Of a DNA stretch of 55,708 nucleotides, positions 34,046-42,447 are shown piece after piece. Numbering within the stretch: position 1 is the first letter of the stretch; the number at the start of each line of letters is the position of its first letter. Under the pieces are notes generated by a model. It was not told where the DNA came from, did not search any database, and was given only the letters and a program-made list of their open reading frames with translations. The position numbers and the translations under genes are program-made. Source of the stretch: an uncultured Anaerotignum sp. (GTDB lineage: Bacteria > Bacillota > Clostridia > Lachnospirales > Anaerotignaceae); the NCBI RefSeq assembly GCF_934277605.1, contig NZ_CAKQVD010000006.1, positions 1 through 55,708 on the forward strand. The letters run 5' to 3'.

Positions 34046-35410
34046 TTACAGCACCAACACCGTTGCAATGCTGAAATAAACCACCAATGCAATCGCATCC
34101 ACAACCGTAGAAATCAACGGGCCTGCCATCATCGCCGGATCCAGCTTAACCGCCTTCGCCAAAATAGGCAAAATGCAGCCCAAGGTTTTTGCCAAAACAA
34201 CGGCAACCCCCATGCTGATGGAAACCGTCAAATCAACATTAAAAGGGGTGCTGTGGTCAAAGAAGGTCATTCTCGCCATATTGATAACCGCCAAAATCAA
34301 GCCGCAAAGCAGCCCGATTCTCAGCTCCTTAAACACAACCCGAAAGGTATCTCGAATCTGGATATCCCCCAGTGCCAAGCCACGAATGACCATCGCCGAG
34401 GCCTGTGAGCCTGCGTTACCACCCGTGCCTGTGATAATCGTCATAAAGCTGGAAAGCACCACAACGGAATCCAGCAAATGCTGATACATCCCAATCACAA
34501 AGGCACTCAGGGTACCCGAAATCATCAGCACGCAAAGCCACGGAATACGGTTTTTCACCAACGCAAGCACGCTCATTTTCAAATATTCATCATCAGAAGG
34601 CAGGACAGCATTCATCAGCTCCATATCCTCGGTGGTTTCCTGCTCGATAACATCCACAATATCATCGACAGTGATAATCCCAACCAAGCGTCCCTCTGTA
34701 TCCGTAACGGGCAATGCCATCCAGTTATATTTCTTGAAGATGTTTGCAACCTCCTCCTGGTCATCCAGGGTGTGTACGGAAATAACATCATCCTCCATCA
34801 AATCGCCAACCAAGCTGTCATCCTCGGCACAAATCAGGGTTCGCAGAGGGATTACGCCCAGCAGCCTTCGCTGTGCATCCGTCACATAACAGGTATAAAT
34901 CGTCTCCTTATCCATCCCAACCCGCTTAATTTCGCTTAAGGCATTGGCAACAGTCAAATTGGCACGCAAGCGTACAAATTCAATCGTCATCAGGCTGCCT
35001 GCGGAATTTTCCGGATAATTCAAAAAGCGGTTAATCAACTGTCTTGTGCCTGCATCCGTGTTTCTCAGCACCTTCTTTACCAGATTGGCAGGGGCCTCCT
35101 CCAGAAAGTCCACCGTATCATCCAAGAACATTTCATCCACAATGTTGCGCACCTCTCGGTCTGTAATGGACTGCACAATATGCTCCTGTGTATCATTATC
35201 CATATAAGAGAACACCTCTGCCGCCACATCCTTAGAAAGCAGGCGGAAGATAAAAAGCTGCTTTTCCGCCGTCAGCTCCTCAAAATATTCTGCGATATTG
35301 GCAGGCTGCTCCTCGTTCAATTCCTGCTTTAACTGCAAATATTGTCCGCTTTCCATCAAAGCTGTGTAGTTATCGAACAAAATCTGCATTTCTTCGTTCA
35401 TGTCTGTCAT
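34046..35410 (-). CDS. mgtE: Magnesium transporter MgtE
   Basis: 454 residues, full length. The N-terminal superhelical domain (about 1-130) is followed by two CBS domains (about 135-260, IYTCYVTDAQRRLLGVI, VTDTEGRLVGIITVDDIVDVI) and five membrane helices (about 285-454). The pore-region sequence GTGGNAGSQASAMVIRGLALGD is present. It is a Mg2+-gated Mg2+ channel. Upstream is a 250-base leader with a short ORF, an antiterminator and a terminator, instead of the M-box riboswitch seen in Bacillus. The start is supported by GGGGTG, 22 bases after the terminator T run. Confidence 0.96.
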   Translation of the reverse strand: MTDMNEEMQILFDNYTALMESGQYLQLKQELNEEQPANIAEYFEELTAEKQLFIFRLLSKDVAAEVFSYMDNDTQEHIVQSITDREVRNIVDEMFLDDTVDFLEEAPANLVKKVLRNTDAGTRQLINRFLNYPENSAGSLMTIEFVRLRANLTVANALSEIKRVGMDKETIYTCYVTDAQRRLLGVIPLRTLICAEDDSLVGDLMEDDVISVHTLDDQEEVANIFKKYNWMALPVTDTEGRLVGIITVDDIVDVIEQETTEDMELMNAVLPSDDEYLKMSVLALVKNRIPWLCVLMISGTLSAFVIGMYQHLLDSVVVLSSFMTIITGTGGNAGSQASAMVIRGLALGDIQIRDTFRVVFKELRIGLLCGLILAVINMARMTFFDHSTPFNVDLTVSISMGVAVVLAKTLGCILPILAKAVKLDPAMMAGPLISTVVDAIALVVYFSIATVLVL

Positions 35411-35431
35411 TTTTTCACCCCAAATTCAAAT

Positions 35432-35478
35432 AAAAAAGCACCGTATGCCTTCCAAAAAAGTTTCTCCGCATACCGTGC
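35432..35478 (-). terminator. Conditional terminator in the mgtE leader
   Basis: Minus strand GCACGGTATGC (35478-35468), a 19-base loop, GCATACGGTGC (35448-35438), then six T. The stem has ten pairs with one G-G mismatch. It lies between the leader ORF and mgtE, so it must be bypassed for mgtE expression. Confidence 0.9.
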
Positions 35479-35552
35479 ATTCATTCAAAAAAGGGCATAA
35501 AAAACCACAGTCAACTCTGTTGTATCCAAAAAAGCTGACCGAAATGCACGGT
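35472..35552 (-). promoter_or_regulatory. Antiterminator pairing in the mgtE leader
   Basis: Minus strand ACCGTGCATT (35552-35543, codons 25-28 of the leader ORF) is perfectly complementary to AATGCACGGT (35481-35472), which forms the 5' arm of the terminator. The two structures are mutually exclusive. This is seen directly in the sequence; the regulatory role is inferred. Confidence 0.75.
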
Positions 35553-35624
35553 AAAATTTCTCTCAGATCGTCGATAGCCCTCAGGCTCTAAAGGAATTGC
35601 ATCTTTACTATGACTGCCGTCCAT
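35511..35624 (-). CDS. Leader peptide of mgtE (37 aa)
   Basis: A 38-codon ORF too short for usual gene lists, with an excellent ribosome binding site (CGGAGGTG, 6 bases from the ATG at 35624). The peptide is MDGSHSKDAIPLEPEGYRRS followed by ERNFTVHFGQLFWIQQS. The acidic/proline stretch DAIPLEPEG at codons 8-16 resembles the ribosome-destabilising N-terminus of enterobacterial MgtL. Codons 25-28 encode one arm of the antiterminator, and the stop at 35511 is 32 bases before the terminator. A ribosome lost at PLEPE would leave the antiterminator free to form and let mgtE be transcribed; a ribosome that reads through would break it. Expression and Mg2+ response are inferred. Confidence 0.7.
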   Translation of the reverse strand: MDGSHSKDAIPLEPEGYRRSERNFTVHFGQLFWIQQS

Positions 35625-35667
35625 TTCGTTCACCTCCGTACGCATTACATTCTTACCCATTGTATTT

Positions 35668-35696
35668 AGTATATGCCTTCAAAATTTTTGCGTCAA
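35668..35696 (-). promoter_or_regulatory. Sigma-A-type promoter of the mgtE leader
   Basis: Minus strand -35 TTGACG (35696-35691), a 17-bp spacer, -10 TATACT (35673-35668). Transcription would start near 35661, giving a 250-base leader. Confidence 0.9.
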
Positions 35697-35735
35697 CACC
35701 CTTTCTGAAAATTTAACAAAAGTTTTTAAATTCTA

Positions 35736-35764
35736 TTGGAGAAGTGCCTGTTTTTTGCTATACT
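35736..35764 (+). promoter_or_regulatory. Sigma-A-type promoter of mscL
   Basis: -35 TTGGAG (35736-35741), a 17-bp spacer, -10 TATACT (35759-35764). Divergent from the mgtE leader promoter. Confidence 0.75.
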
Positions 35765-35852
35765 GAAAAAAGGTTTTAACTATATTAAGGAAGAAATCAA
35801 GAAGGAAATTAAGAAAAACATTTTTATCTCAAGCATATCAGGAGGATTTTCT

Positions 35853-36305
35853 ATGGCATGGAAGGATACCATTCAAGAATTTAAAGAATTTGCCATGAAG
35901 GGCAATGTTGTAGATTTGGCAGTCGGCGTTATCATCGGCGGTGCATTCGGCAAAATCGTTACTTCCTTTGTAAACGATTTGGTTATGCCCGTCATCGGCA
36001 AGCTGACCGGTGGTGCGGATTTCAGCCAGCTTTATCTGCCACTGGACGGCAACACCTATGCCACCCTTGCAGATGCACAGGCGGCAACCGCAACCATTGC
36101 TTATGGCTCCTTTCTCACACAGGTGTTGGATTTTCTGATTATGGCAATCGTCATCTTTGCGGCACTGAAGGTTTTGGTGAAGCTGAAACGCCCTGCACCC
36201 CCTGCGGAAGAGGAACCCACCACAAAGGAATGTCCCTTCTGCAAATCCGAAATTGCGATTGAGGCAACCAGATGCCCCCATTGCACCTCTCAGTTGGAGG
36301 GTTGA
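35853..36305 (+). CDS. mscL: Large-conductance mechanosensitive channel with C-terminal zinc ribbon
   Basis: 150 residues from the ATG at 35853, with AGGAGG upstream. The MscL core is complete: the amphipathic N-terminus WKDTIQEFKEFAMKGN, TM1 VVDLAVGVIIGGAFGKIVTS, a periplasmic loop, and TM2 VLDFLIMAIVIFAALKVLV. It opens under membrane tension to release solutes in hypo-osmotic shock. In place of the usual short C-terminal helix bundle, a proline linker (PAPPAEEEPTT) leads to a four-cysteine zinc-ribbon-like tail, CPFCKSE...TRCPHC, at about 128-145. The gene is alone, with promoter at 35736 and terminator at 36313. Confidence 0.93.
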   Translation: MAWKDTIQEFKEFAMKGNVVDLAVGVIIGGAFGKIVTSFVNDLVMPVIGKLTGGADFSQLYLPLDGNTYATLADAQAATATIAYGSFLTQVLDFLIMAIVIFAALKVLVKLKRPAPPAEEEPTTKECPFCKSEIAIEATRCPHCTSQLEG

Positions 36306-36312
36306 TTTCCAA

Positions 36313-36356
36313 AAAAAAGCGAAGTCCTCATTTTCACAAGGATTTCGCTTTTTTAT
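36313..36356 (+). terminator. mscL terminator
   Basis: AAAAGCGAAGTCCT ... AGGATTTCGCTTTTTT, directly after mscL and just before the converging DUF2812 gene. Confidence 0.88.
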
Positions 36357-36374
36357 TTTTTCTGTTTTTTTGCT

Positions 36375-37643
36375 TCAGCCTTCCTGCGCGGCAAAAACCT
36401 TTTCTATCTCCGCCAGAAGCTGTTCGGGGTCTATCTCTCGTCCCATATAATCCAGCTCCATCAGCCTTTCACCGTCCCTGCAAAGCACATGATAGCTAAC
36501 CGATTCGCTCCACTCCGTGCGGCAGACATGCAGGCAGGAAAACGCAGGATATTCCATGGAAATTTCCTCGGAGGCAGGAAACTCATGCCCCCTCTCCTGC
36601 CATCTTTCTTCGGTCAGCCTTTCATTCTCGATATTCTTATCATATTGCTTTTCGGCATCCCGTTCCCGACGAAAGCAGATATAGCGTGTGTCCAATCTCC
36701 ATTCTGTTCCTTCTGCATCCTGCATATATTGCTTGGTCTCCAAATCCCGCTTGGTTCGCAGCTCATAGCGATGCTCCACGCCGTAGTTATAAAGTCCCCC
36801 CATCCGCTTTATCGTCTGATACATCATCCCATCAAACTGATTGGCGTTCATGTGAAGCCCCTCCTGTGCGGGATCAATGCTTTCACCGCATCGGGTCAAG
36901 GGTTCATCTATCAGACTTTCCAGACGCACCGCAGGCAGATTGGCGTAGGTGCTTTTCTTCGGCAGGTCGAAGGTTTTATCATTAAAGTTGCCGCCATAAT
37001 AGGTTCCGCCGACAACAAGAACAACGCCCACCAGCGCCAGAAGCGCCTTTATCACACGATCCTTGCGCCAGTTTGTGTATTCATCGGGGATATCGCCATC
37101 CTCGACCCTCTCCTTTTTCCGCCGCAGCTTGCGTATCTCCCAATAGCCTCCTGCAAAAGCAATCAGAGCAGTTGGCCCAAAGAATCTCAGTGCTATCAGA
37201 AGGGTATCTCCGCTCAGCGCCGCCCTTCCCATGCTAAAGACGCACACAGCCAGAATAACCAAAGCAATCAAAAGCCCAATCTTTGTTTCACGAATACTCC
37301 CTTTCTCCTTCTCTATTTTTTTATCCAGATCCCGCAGCACCGTTTCCTGCGACACCTCCGGCTCATCCGCACTGCATTCCTTTGCAAAAACATATTCCAA
37401 TTCATAATGGCAGACCTCCTGCCAGCCATCCTTCGCATATTCCGCCCGTTCCTCGTCCGTCGGCACATGCTCCAGCTCCTCGATACGGTAGCGCAGGTGC
37501 TGCGGCTCGTCCTCGCGAAAGATGTATTTCAGATGTGTCATGTCCTCCAGAAGCAAGCCCTGCTCTGCCATCTCCTTCAGATAAAGCTCGCCCAATGTTC
37601 CTGCGGATCTCCATTTTTTAATGCGCCTATCGTCCCTGCTCAT
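36375..37643 (-). CDS. DUF2812 membrane protein
   Basis: 422 residues from the ATG at 37643 (MSRDDRRIKKWRSAGTLGEL), with AGGGGGA upstream; the longer frame has no signal. The N-terminal 80 residues fit DUF2812 (LYLKEMAEQGLLLEDMTHLKYIFREDEPQHLRYRIE pattern). Three hydrophobic segments follow (about 130-150, 162-180, 215-233), then a second cytoplasmic region of about 180 residues ending with a repeat of the CRTEWSESVSYHVLCRDGERLMELDY type. DUF2812 genes usually lie beside PadR regulators; none is here. Function is unknown. Confidence 0.7.
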   Translation of the reverse strand: MSRDDRRIKKWRSAGTLGELYLKEMAEQGLLLEDMTHLKYIFREDEPQHLRYRIEELEHVPTDEERAEYAKDGWQEVCHYELEYVFAKECSADEPEVSQETVLRDLDKKIEKEKGSIRETKIGLLIALVILAVCVFSMGRAALSGDTLLIALRFFGPTALIAFAGGYWEIRKLRRKKERVEDGDIPDEYTNWRKDRVIKALLALVGVVLVVGGTYYGGNFNDKTFDLPKKSTYANLPAVRLESLIDEPLTRCGESIDPAQEGLHMNANQFDGMMYQTIKRMGGLYNYGVEHRYELRTKRDLETKQYMQDAEGTEWRLDTRYICFRRERDAEKQYDKNIENERLTEERWQERGHEFPASEEISMEYPAFSCLHVCRTEWSESVSYHVLCRDGERLMELDYMGREIDPEQLLAEIEKVFAAQEG

Positions 37644-37779
37644 GCATCTGTCCCCCTTACGGTTTCCGTCCCTTCCTTCTTTGCCGGAATCTTCTGCTTC
37701 ATATATACCATACCTTTGTCCAACAAGGAAGACCTTTCCCGAAATCGTAAGAAAATTGTAAGAAATGGCAGAAAAAAAG

Positions 37780-37806
37780 AGAGAATTTCTCATTCTCCCT
37801 TTTTTC
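37780..37806 (-). terminator. Terminator of the NimA-like gene
   Basis: Minus strand AAAAGGGAGAAT-gag-AAATTCTCTC followed by TTTTTTTCTG, 15 bases after the stop. Confidence 0.8.
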
Positions 37807-37821
37807 CCTGCTCCCTATTCC

Positions 37822-38298
37822 TTATTTTTCATGTACGCGTTTGCCCGTCATGTGTTCAATCGTAATTTCATAAAGCTGCACCGCATGGATACTCTTTGCG
37901 ATTTCCGCTTCAGCCTCCTCTTTTGTAGGGTAATATTTCAGTGCCAGCTCTCGCACTCTGTCCTCCGTCTGCCCTGCGTCCGCAACCAGCTTACATCTGC
38001 CGAAGGCAACCACGCTGTGCAGATAGGGTGCCCAATCCCCTTCTTCAAAGGCTTCGTTGCCATAAACGGTGAAGCAGACCTTATCGTCCCTTTTCAGTGC
38101 ATCCACCTTATGCCCCGCCTTGCCGCCATGGATAAAGATTTTTCCCTGCGCATCGTCATAATAATAATTGACAGGAATCGCGAAGGGGTAGCCCTCATCC
38201 CCATTCACCGCAAGAATCCCTCTTTTTTCTGCGGAAAGCAGTGCCTTCGTTTCCTGTGCGGAAAGCGCCTGCTTACTTCTTCTCATTGGTCTGAACAT
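37822..38298 (-). CDS. NimA-like pyridoxamine-phosphate-oxidase-family flavoprotein
   Basis: 158 residues from the ATG at 38298 (MFRPMRRSKQALSAQETKALL), with AAGGAGGAG upstream. The split-barrel FMN-binding core is visible: RGILAVNGDEGYPFAIPVNYYY, GKIFIHGGKAGHKVDALKRDDKVCFTVYG, SVVAFGRCKLV and the C-terminal LYEITIEHMTGKRVHEK. Family members are FMN- or heme-binding reductases, some of them nitroimidazole-resistance proteins; the substrate here is unknown. It is separate from dnaB, with a terminator between them at 38323. Confidence 0.88.
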   Translation of the reverse strand: MFRPMRRSKQALSAQETKALLSAEKRGILAVNGDEGYPFAIPVNYYYDDAQGKIFIHGGKAGHKVDALKRDDKVCFTVYGNEAFEEGDWAPYLHSVVAFGRCKLVADAGQTEDRVRELALKYYPTKEEAEAEIAKSIHAVQLYEITIEHMTGKRVHEK

Positions 38299-38322
38299 CT
38301 TCTTCTCCTCCTTTATATACTT

Positions 38323-38352
38323 AAAAAGCCCGAAGGAATCCCCCCGGGCAAG
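38323..38352 (-). terminator. Terminator of the gdpP-rplI-dnaB operon
   Basis: Minus strand GCCCG-12-base loop-CGGGC followed by TTTTTAAG, just after the dnaB stop. Confidence 0.85.
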
Positions 38353-38357
38353 CATAT

Positions 38358-39707
38358 TCAATATTTTTTCAAGAAATTCCCAAACTTTGTATACTGTCCC
38401 AGCCAAGTCAAATCCACCGTACCTGTCGGGCCGTTTCTCTGCTTTGCGATAATCAGCTCGGCTTGGTTCTTCTTCTCTGTATCAGGGAAATAATATTCAT
38501 CACGATAGAGGAAGGCAACCACATCCGCATCCTGCTCAATCGCGCCGGACTCACGCAGGTCGGAAAGCATGGGGCGGTGGTCTGCGCGCTGCTCACAGGC
38601 ACGGCTCAGCTGGCTCAATGCAATCACAGGTGCCTCCATTTCCCTTGCAATCGCCTTCAAGGAACGGGAAATTTCAGAAATCTCCTGCTGACGGGAATCG
38701 TTTCTGCTGTTGCCGCTCATCAACTGCAAATAGTCAATGACAATCAGCCCCAGTCCCTTTTCCACCTTCAGCCGACGGCACTTGGAGCGTACCTCCATCG
38801 GTGTCACGCCGGGGGTATCATCAATGTAAATCGGTGCTTCGGAAAGAGGCCCCATGGCACGAATCAGCTCCGTCCAATCGTTATCCTCCAATTCGCCGGT
38901 ACGCAGCTTTTGCGCATCCAGCATTGCCTCGGAGCAAAGCATACGGTTCACAAGCTGTTCTCTGCTCATTTCCAGAGAAAATACCGCTGTCGGCACATTG
39001 GCACGGATTGCCGCATTCTGAATGATATTCAGCGCAAACGCCGTTTTCCCCATGGAAGGACGTGCCGCAAGCAAAATCAAATCCGATTTTTGCAGGCCTG
39101 CCGTTTTGGCGTCAAAATCCACGAAGCCGGTCGGCACACCTGTCAGCTTCCCCTTGGAACGATAGATATCCTCAATTTTTTCAATCGAGCTGACCGCAAT
39201 ATCTCGGATATGATGAAACTGCTCGGAATGGCGCTTCTGCATAATATCAAAAATGCTTTTCTCCGCCGTATCCATAATGGCATTGACATCCGCCTTGCCC
39301 TCATAGCTTGATTGCGAAATCTCCCCTGCGGTACGAATCAAGCGCCGCAAAACAGATTTCTCCTCTACAATGGCGGCATAATGGCGCACATTGACAGAGC
39401 TGCCGACTGCCGCAGAAAGATTTGCCAAAAAGGGCAAGCCGCCAATCTGCTCAAACTGCCCTTTTTCCTCCAGCTTATTCTTTACGGTAATCATATCAAT
39501 GGGAGAGCCGGAACGATACAGCTCCTCCGCCGCATCAAACACCATGCGATGATCAGGGCGGTAGAAATCCTCTCCACGCAAAATTTCAAGCGCAACCGAG
39601 GCCGCCTCCCGATCCAAAAACATGGAACACAGGACAGCCTGCTCCGCCGTTTCATCATGGGGCGGCACACCACGCATATATTCTGTTTGATTTTCCTGTC
39701 CTTCCAT
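38358..39707 (-). CDS. dnaB: Replicative DNA helicase DnaB
   Basis: 449 residues, full length. The N-terminal domain (PPHDETAEQAVLCSMFLD) is followed by the RecA-like helicase domain with Walker A AARPSMGKTAFALNI, Walker B GLIVIDYLQLMSG, ALSQLSRACEQR and the terminal arginine finger/SDLRESGAIEQDADVV motif. No intein is present. It unwinds DNA at the replication fork. It is the third gene of the conserved gdpP-rplI-dnaB operon, with AGGAGG upstream. Confidence 0.98.
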   Translation of the reverse strand: MEGQENQTEYMRGVPPHDETAEQAVLCSMFLDREAASVALEILRGEDFYRPDHRMVFDAAEELYRSGSPIDMITVKNKLEEKGQFEQIGGLPFLANLSAAVGSSVNVRHYAAIVEEKSVLRRLIRTAGEISQSSYEGKADVNAIMDTAEKSIFDIMQKRHSEQFHHIRDIAVSSIEKIEDIYRSKGKLTGVPTGFVDFDAKTAGLQKSDLILLAARPSMGKTAFALNIIQNAAIRANVPTAVFSLEMSREQLVNRMLCSEAMLDAQKLRTGELEDNDWTELIRAMGPLSEAPIYIDDTPGVTPMEVRSKCRRLKVEKGLGLIVIDYLQLMSGNSRNDSRQQEISEISRSLKAIAREMEAPVIALSQLSRACEQRADHRPMLSDLRESGAIEQDADVVAFLYRDEYYFPDTEKKNQAELIIAKQRNGPTGTVDLTWLGQYTKFGNFLKKY

Positions 39708-39727
39708 GCCTTCCGCCTCCTATGCGG

Positions 39728-40174
39728 TTATGCCTCTACGATTTTTACCTTTACCTCTGCGGTTACCTTGGGGTGCAGCTTGATAACTGCGGTTCTTTCG
39801 CCCAGCATTTTGATGGGATCGCCGATGGAAACCTTCTTTTTATCAATATCCAGCTTGGTTTGCTTAATGATTTCCTCCGCAACCTCTTTATTGGTCACAG
39901 AGCCAAACAGCTTGCCGTTGCCGCCGGTCTTTACCCGAATGGTAACCACCTTATCCTCCAATTCCTTCGCTGTGGCCTGTGCCTTTTCCAGCTCCTCCTG
40001 CTTCCGCTTTGCCTCAGCCTTCTGCTTCAGCTCATAATCGTTCAGGTTGCTTTTGGTTGCTTCCACAGCCAGCTTTTTGGGCAGCAGGAAATTTTTTGCA
40101 TAGCCCTCACTTGCATTGATTAGGTCGCCCTTTTTGCCGATGCTTTTCACATCCTGTAATAAAATCATTTTCAT
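39728..40174 (-). CDS. rplI: Ribosomal protein L9
   Basis: 148 residues. The N-terminal MKMILLQDVKSIGKKGDLINASEGYAKNFLLPKKLAVEAT is the L9 signature, followed by the long connecting helix and the C-terminal rRNA-binding domain (GKLFGSVTNKEVAEEI). It overlaps the gdpP stop by 4 bases. Confidence 0.98.
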   Translation of the reverse strand: MKMILLQDVKSIGKKGDLINASEGYAKNFLLPKKLAVEATKSNLNDYELKQKAEAKRKQEELEKAQATAKELEDKVVTIRVKTGGNGKLFGSVTNKEVAEEIIKQTKLDIDKKKVSIGDPIKMLGERTAVIKLHPKVTAEVKVKIVEA

Positions 40175-42180
40175 GTCGTTTCCTCCTTCAAATATTCATC
40201 AATGGCCTTGCGCACCATTTCCTTTGCCTCCTCTGCACTGCAATCCTTTAGCTGTGCGCCGGAAACGGTAAAATGACCGCCGCCACCCAATTTTTCCATA
40301 ATTCTCTGCACATTGACATCCCCAAAGCTGCGGGCGCTGACATAAACGATATCGCCCACCTTACAGCAAACAAAGGAAGCCTTTACACCGCTCACATTCA
40401 TCAAATCATCTGCCGCCTGTGCCGCCGTCAGCGTAGAATTTTCCACATTTGCAGGGCATACGGAAAGCGCAATGGAGCCAAGATACAGCTCTGCGTCCTT
40501 TACAGCGGTTGCCTTTGCCTTATAGGAATCAATATCATTCTGGAACAGCATTCTGACACGGATACTGTCCGCACCGTTGCGACGCAGGAAACCTGCCGCC
40601 TCAAAGGTAATCGCACCCGTCTTAACCGCAAAATTCTTGGTATCCACGGTAATCCCTGCCAAAAGTGCATCTGCCTCAATCGAGCGCAGGCGAATCTTCT
40701 TGCCGATATGCTGAATCATTTCCGTAATCAGCTCAGAGGTAGACGAGGCATACGGCTCATGGTAAAGCAAAACCGCCTGCTCAATGAAGTCCTGCGTGCT
40801 TTTTCTATGGTGGTCAAACACAACGATTTTCTTCGCCGCCTCCAAAACAGAGGGGGCCTCCACCATGCCAATGCGGTGCGTATCCACCACAATGACCAAG
40901 GTTTTATCATCCATTTCCCTGCCGGCATCCTTTTCCTTGATAAAGGCCGTCTGATAATATTCATCCTCCGCCATCTGCCCGGAAATGCACTTAATGCCCG
41001 TGCTGACCTCATTCATCACGATATGGCATTTCTTCCCCATCGCTCTTGCAATGGCACAAACACCCATGCTGGAGCCAAGGCTGTCCAAATCGGCATTGCG
41101 GTGCCCCATAACCATAATGGAGGAGGAGGCTCCCATCAACTCCCACAGCGCATCCGCCTTTACTCTTGCACGAATTCGCCCGTTTCTGCCGACCTCGCCT
41201 GCCTTTGCACCATAGAACAGATATTTTTCGCCCTCTTTAATCAAAACCTGATCGCCGCCACGCCCTAAGGCAAGGTCTAAGGCTGCCTTTGCGCTTTGCA
41301 TGGCATCATCCAGAGAGCCGCCGCCAATGCCAATGCCCATGCTCATCGTTACGGGAATATGCTCGCCGACATTGATTTCTCGGATGGTATTCATAATATC
41401 GAATTTCTTTTCCTTCAGTGCCTCCAGGTCGCCCTTGGAAAGCAAAAGAATATATCTGTCCTTTTGCAGCTTACGCATCACACCGTTGGCATCTGCCGCA
41501 AATTGTGTCAGCTTTCTGTCCACGATTGCGGAAAGCAAGGGCTGCCTGTCCTCCGCCAAGGATTCCATCACATCCTCATAGTTATCCAAAAACAGCATCC
41601 CAATGACCGTTTCATTTTGGTCAAGCTTTTCCTCCAGCTCAAACTGCTTGGAGATATCCACCAATGTCAAATTCAGCACATAGCCGATGGCACCGTTTTC
41701 CTCCACCACCTCGCACTGATTGAGCATGGCATCATAATGCTTTCCCTGCACCTCAACCACTGCATGCTCGCCGACGCCTGCCTTTTTCAACTGCTCTATC
41801 ACAGGCTCTATCATTTCCATCGTTGGAAATTCCTTTGCAAATTTTTCATTATACATCAGAATATGTCCCCGAATATCCAGCACCGCATAGGGAATGGGCA
41901 TATTTTGCGGAATGGAAAAATTCTGCCGCAGCACTGCCGTATCCAAAAAGGCAACCCTGCCCGCAGCGGCCTCCTCCTTATGAGAGCCGCCCTCCTTCAA
42001 AAGCGACCAAGCAAAAAAGCCTGCCGCCGCCCCCAGCAACGCGCCGAAGCCCACTCCGGCATCCACCAAAAAGCAAATGCAAATCAGCAAAATCACTGCT
42101 GCCACGCCAACCGGATTGCTTTCCCTTTTCTTCTTCATCTGATATGCTTCACGCTTATCATGCTCGCTCGTATCGACCAT
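40171..42180 (-). CDS. gdpP: Cyclic-di-AMP phosphodiesterase GdpP
   Basis: 669 residues. Two N-terminal membrane helices (about 22-60), a PAS domain (about 75-165), a degenerate GGDEF domain (about 175-300, GIGIGGGSLDDAMQSAKAALDLALGRGGDQV) and a DHH/DHHA1 phosphodiesterase (about 330-660). Catalytic motifs are GHRNADLDSLGSSMG, VVDTHR, and VVFDHHRKS; the DHHA1 GGGGHFTVSGAQL glycine motif is present. It hydrolyses c-di-AMP to pApA, controlling osmolyte and K+ homeostasis. It heads the gdpP-rplI-dnaB operon. GGAGG lies 7 bases before the ATG. Confidence 0.96.
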   Translation of the reverse strand: MVDTSEHDKREAYQMKKKRESNPVGVAAVILLICICFLVDAGVGFGALLGAAAGFFAWSLLKEGGSHKEEAAAGRVAFLDTAVLRQNFSIPQNMPIPYAVLDIRGHILMYNEKFAKEFPTMEMIEPVIEQLKKAGVGEHAVVEVQGKHYDAMLNQCEVVEENGAIGYVLNLTLVDISKQFELEEKLDQNETVIGMLFLDNYEDVMESLAEDRQPLLSAIVDRKLTQFAADANGVMRKLQKDRYILLLSKGDLEALKEKKFDIMNTIREINVGEHIPVTMSMGIGIGGGSLDDAMQSAKAALDLALGRGGDQVLIKEGEKYLFYGAKAGEVGRNGRIRARVKADALWELMGASSSIMVMGHRNADLDSLGSSMGVCAIARAMGKKCHIVMNEVSTGIKCISGQMAEDEYYQTAFIKEKDAGREMDDKTLVIVVDTHRIGMVEAPSVLEAAKKIVVFDHHRKSTQDFIEQAVLLYHEPYASSTSELITEMIQHIGKKIRLRSIEADALLAGITVDTKNFAVKTGAITFEAAGFLRRNGADSIRVRMLFQNDIDSYKAKATAVKDAELYLGSIALSVCPANVENSTLTAAQAADDLMNVSGVKASFVCCKVGDIVYVSARSFGDVNVQRIMEKLGGGGHFTVSGAQLKDCSAEEAKEMVRKAIDEYLKEETT

Positions 42181-42392
42181 CCTCAGACCTCCATAAACGC
42201 AAAAATTTCTTACCTTTTCTTTTCTGTCCGAAAACCATCTTTGCTAGTGTAACATTATAGCATAAAAGTAGGTGCAACTTCAACAAAAAAATCCCCTTCT
42301 CGCCTCTGCCAATGGCTTTTGGAAAAAGATTCCGTCGAAAAAGCAAAAATTTCGCACCTTCCTTATAGCTTTTCAGGAAAATTCATAGTATC

Positions 42393-42427
42393 ATAGGATA
42401 GGATAGCTGAACAAACGGGTATCCTAT
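42393..42427. promoter_or_regulatory. Inverted repeat upstream of the AI-2E family gene
   Basis: ATAGGATA (42393-42400) and TATCCTAT (42420-42427) are perfect inverted copies 19 bases apart, with an extra overlapping AGGATA. It lies 20 bases before the ATG at 42448, so it may be an operator or a leader hairpin that affects translation. Confidence 0.4.
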
Positions 42428-42447
42428 TTCAAAAATGAGGTGTCACT

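Noticed and set aside
35411..35661. M-box (ykoK) riboswitch before mgtE
   Set aside because: None of the conserved M-box segments I know are visible; the leader is instead explained by the short ORF plus antiterminator and terminator.
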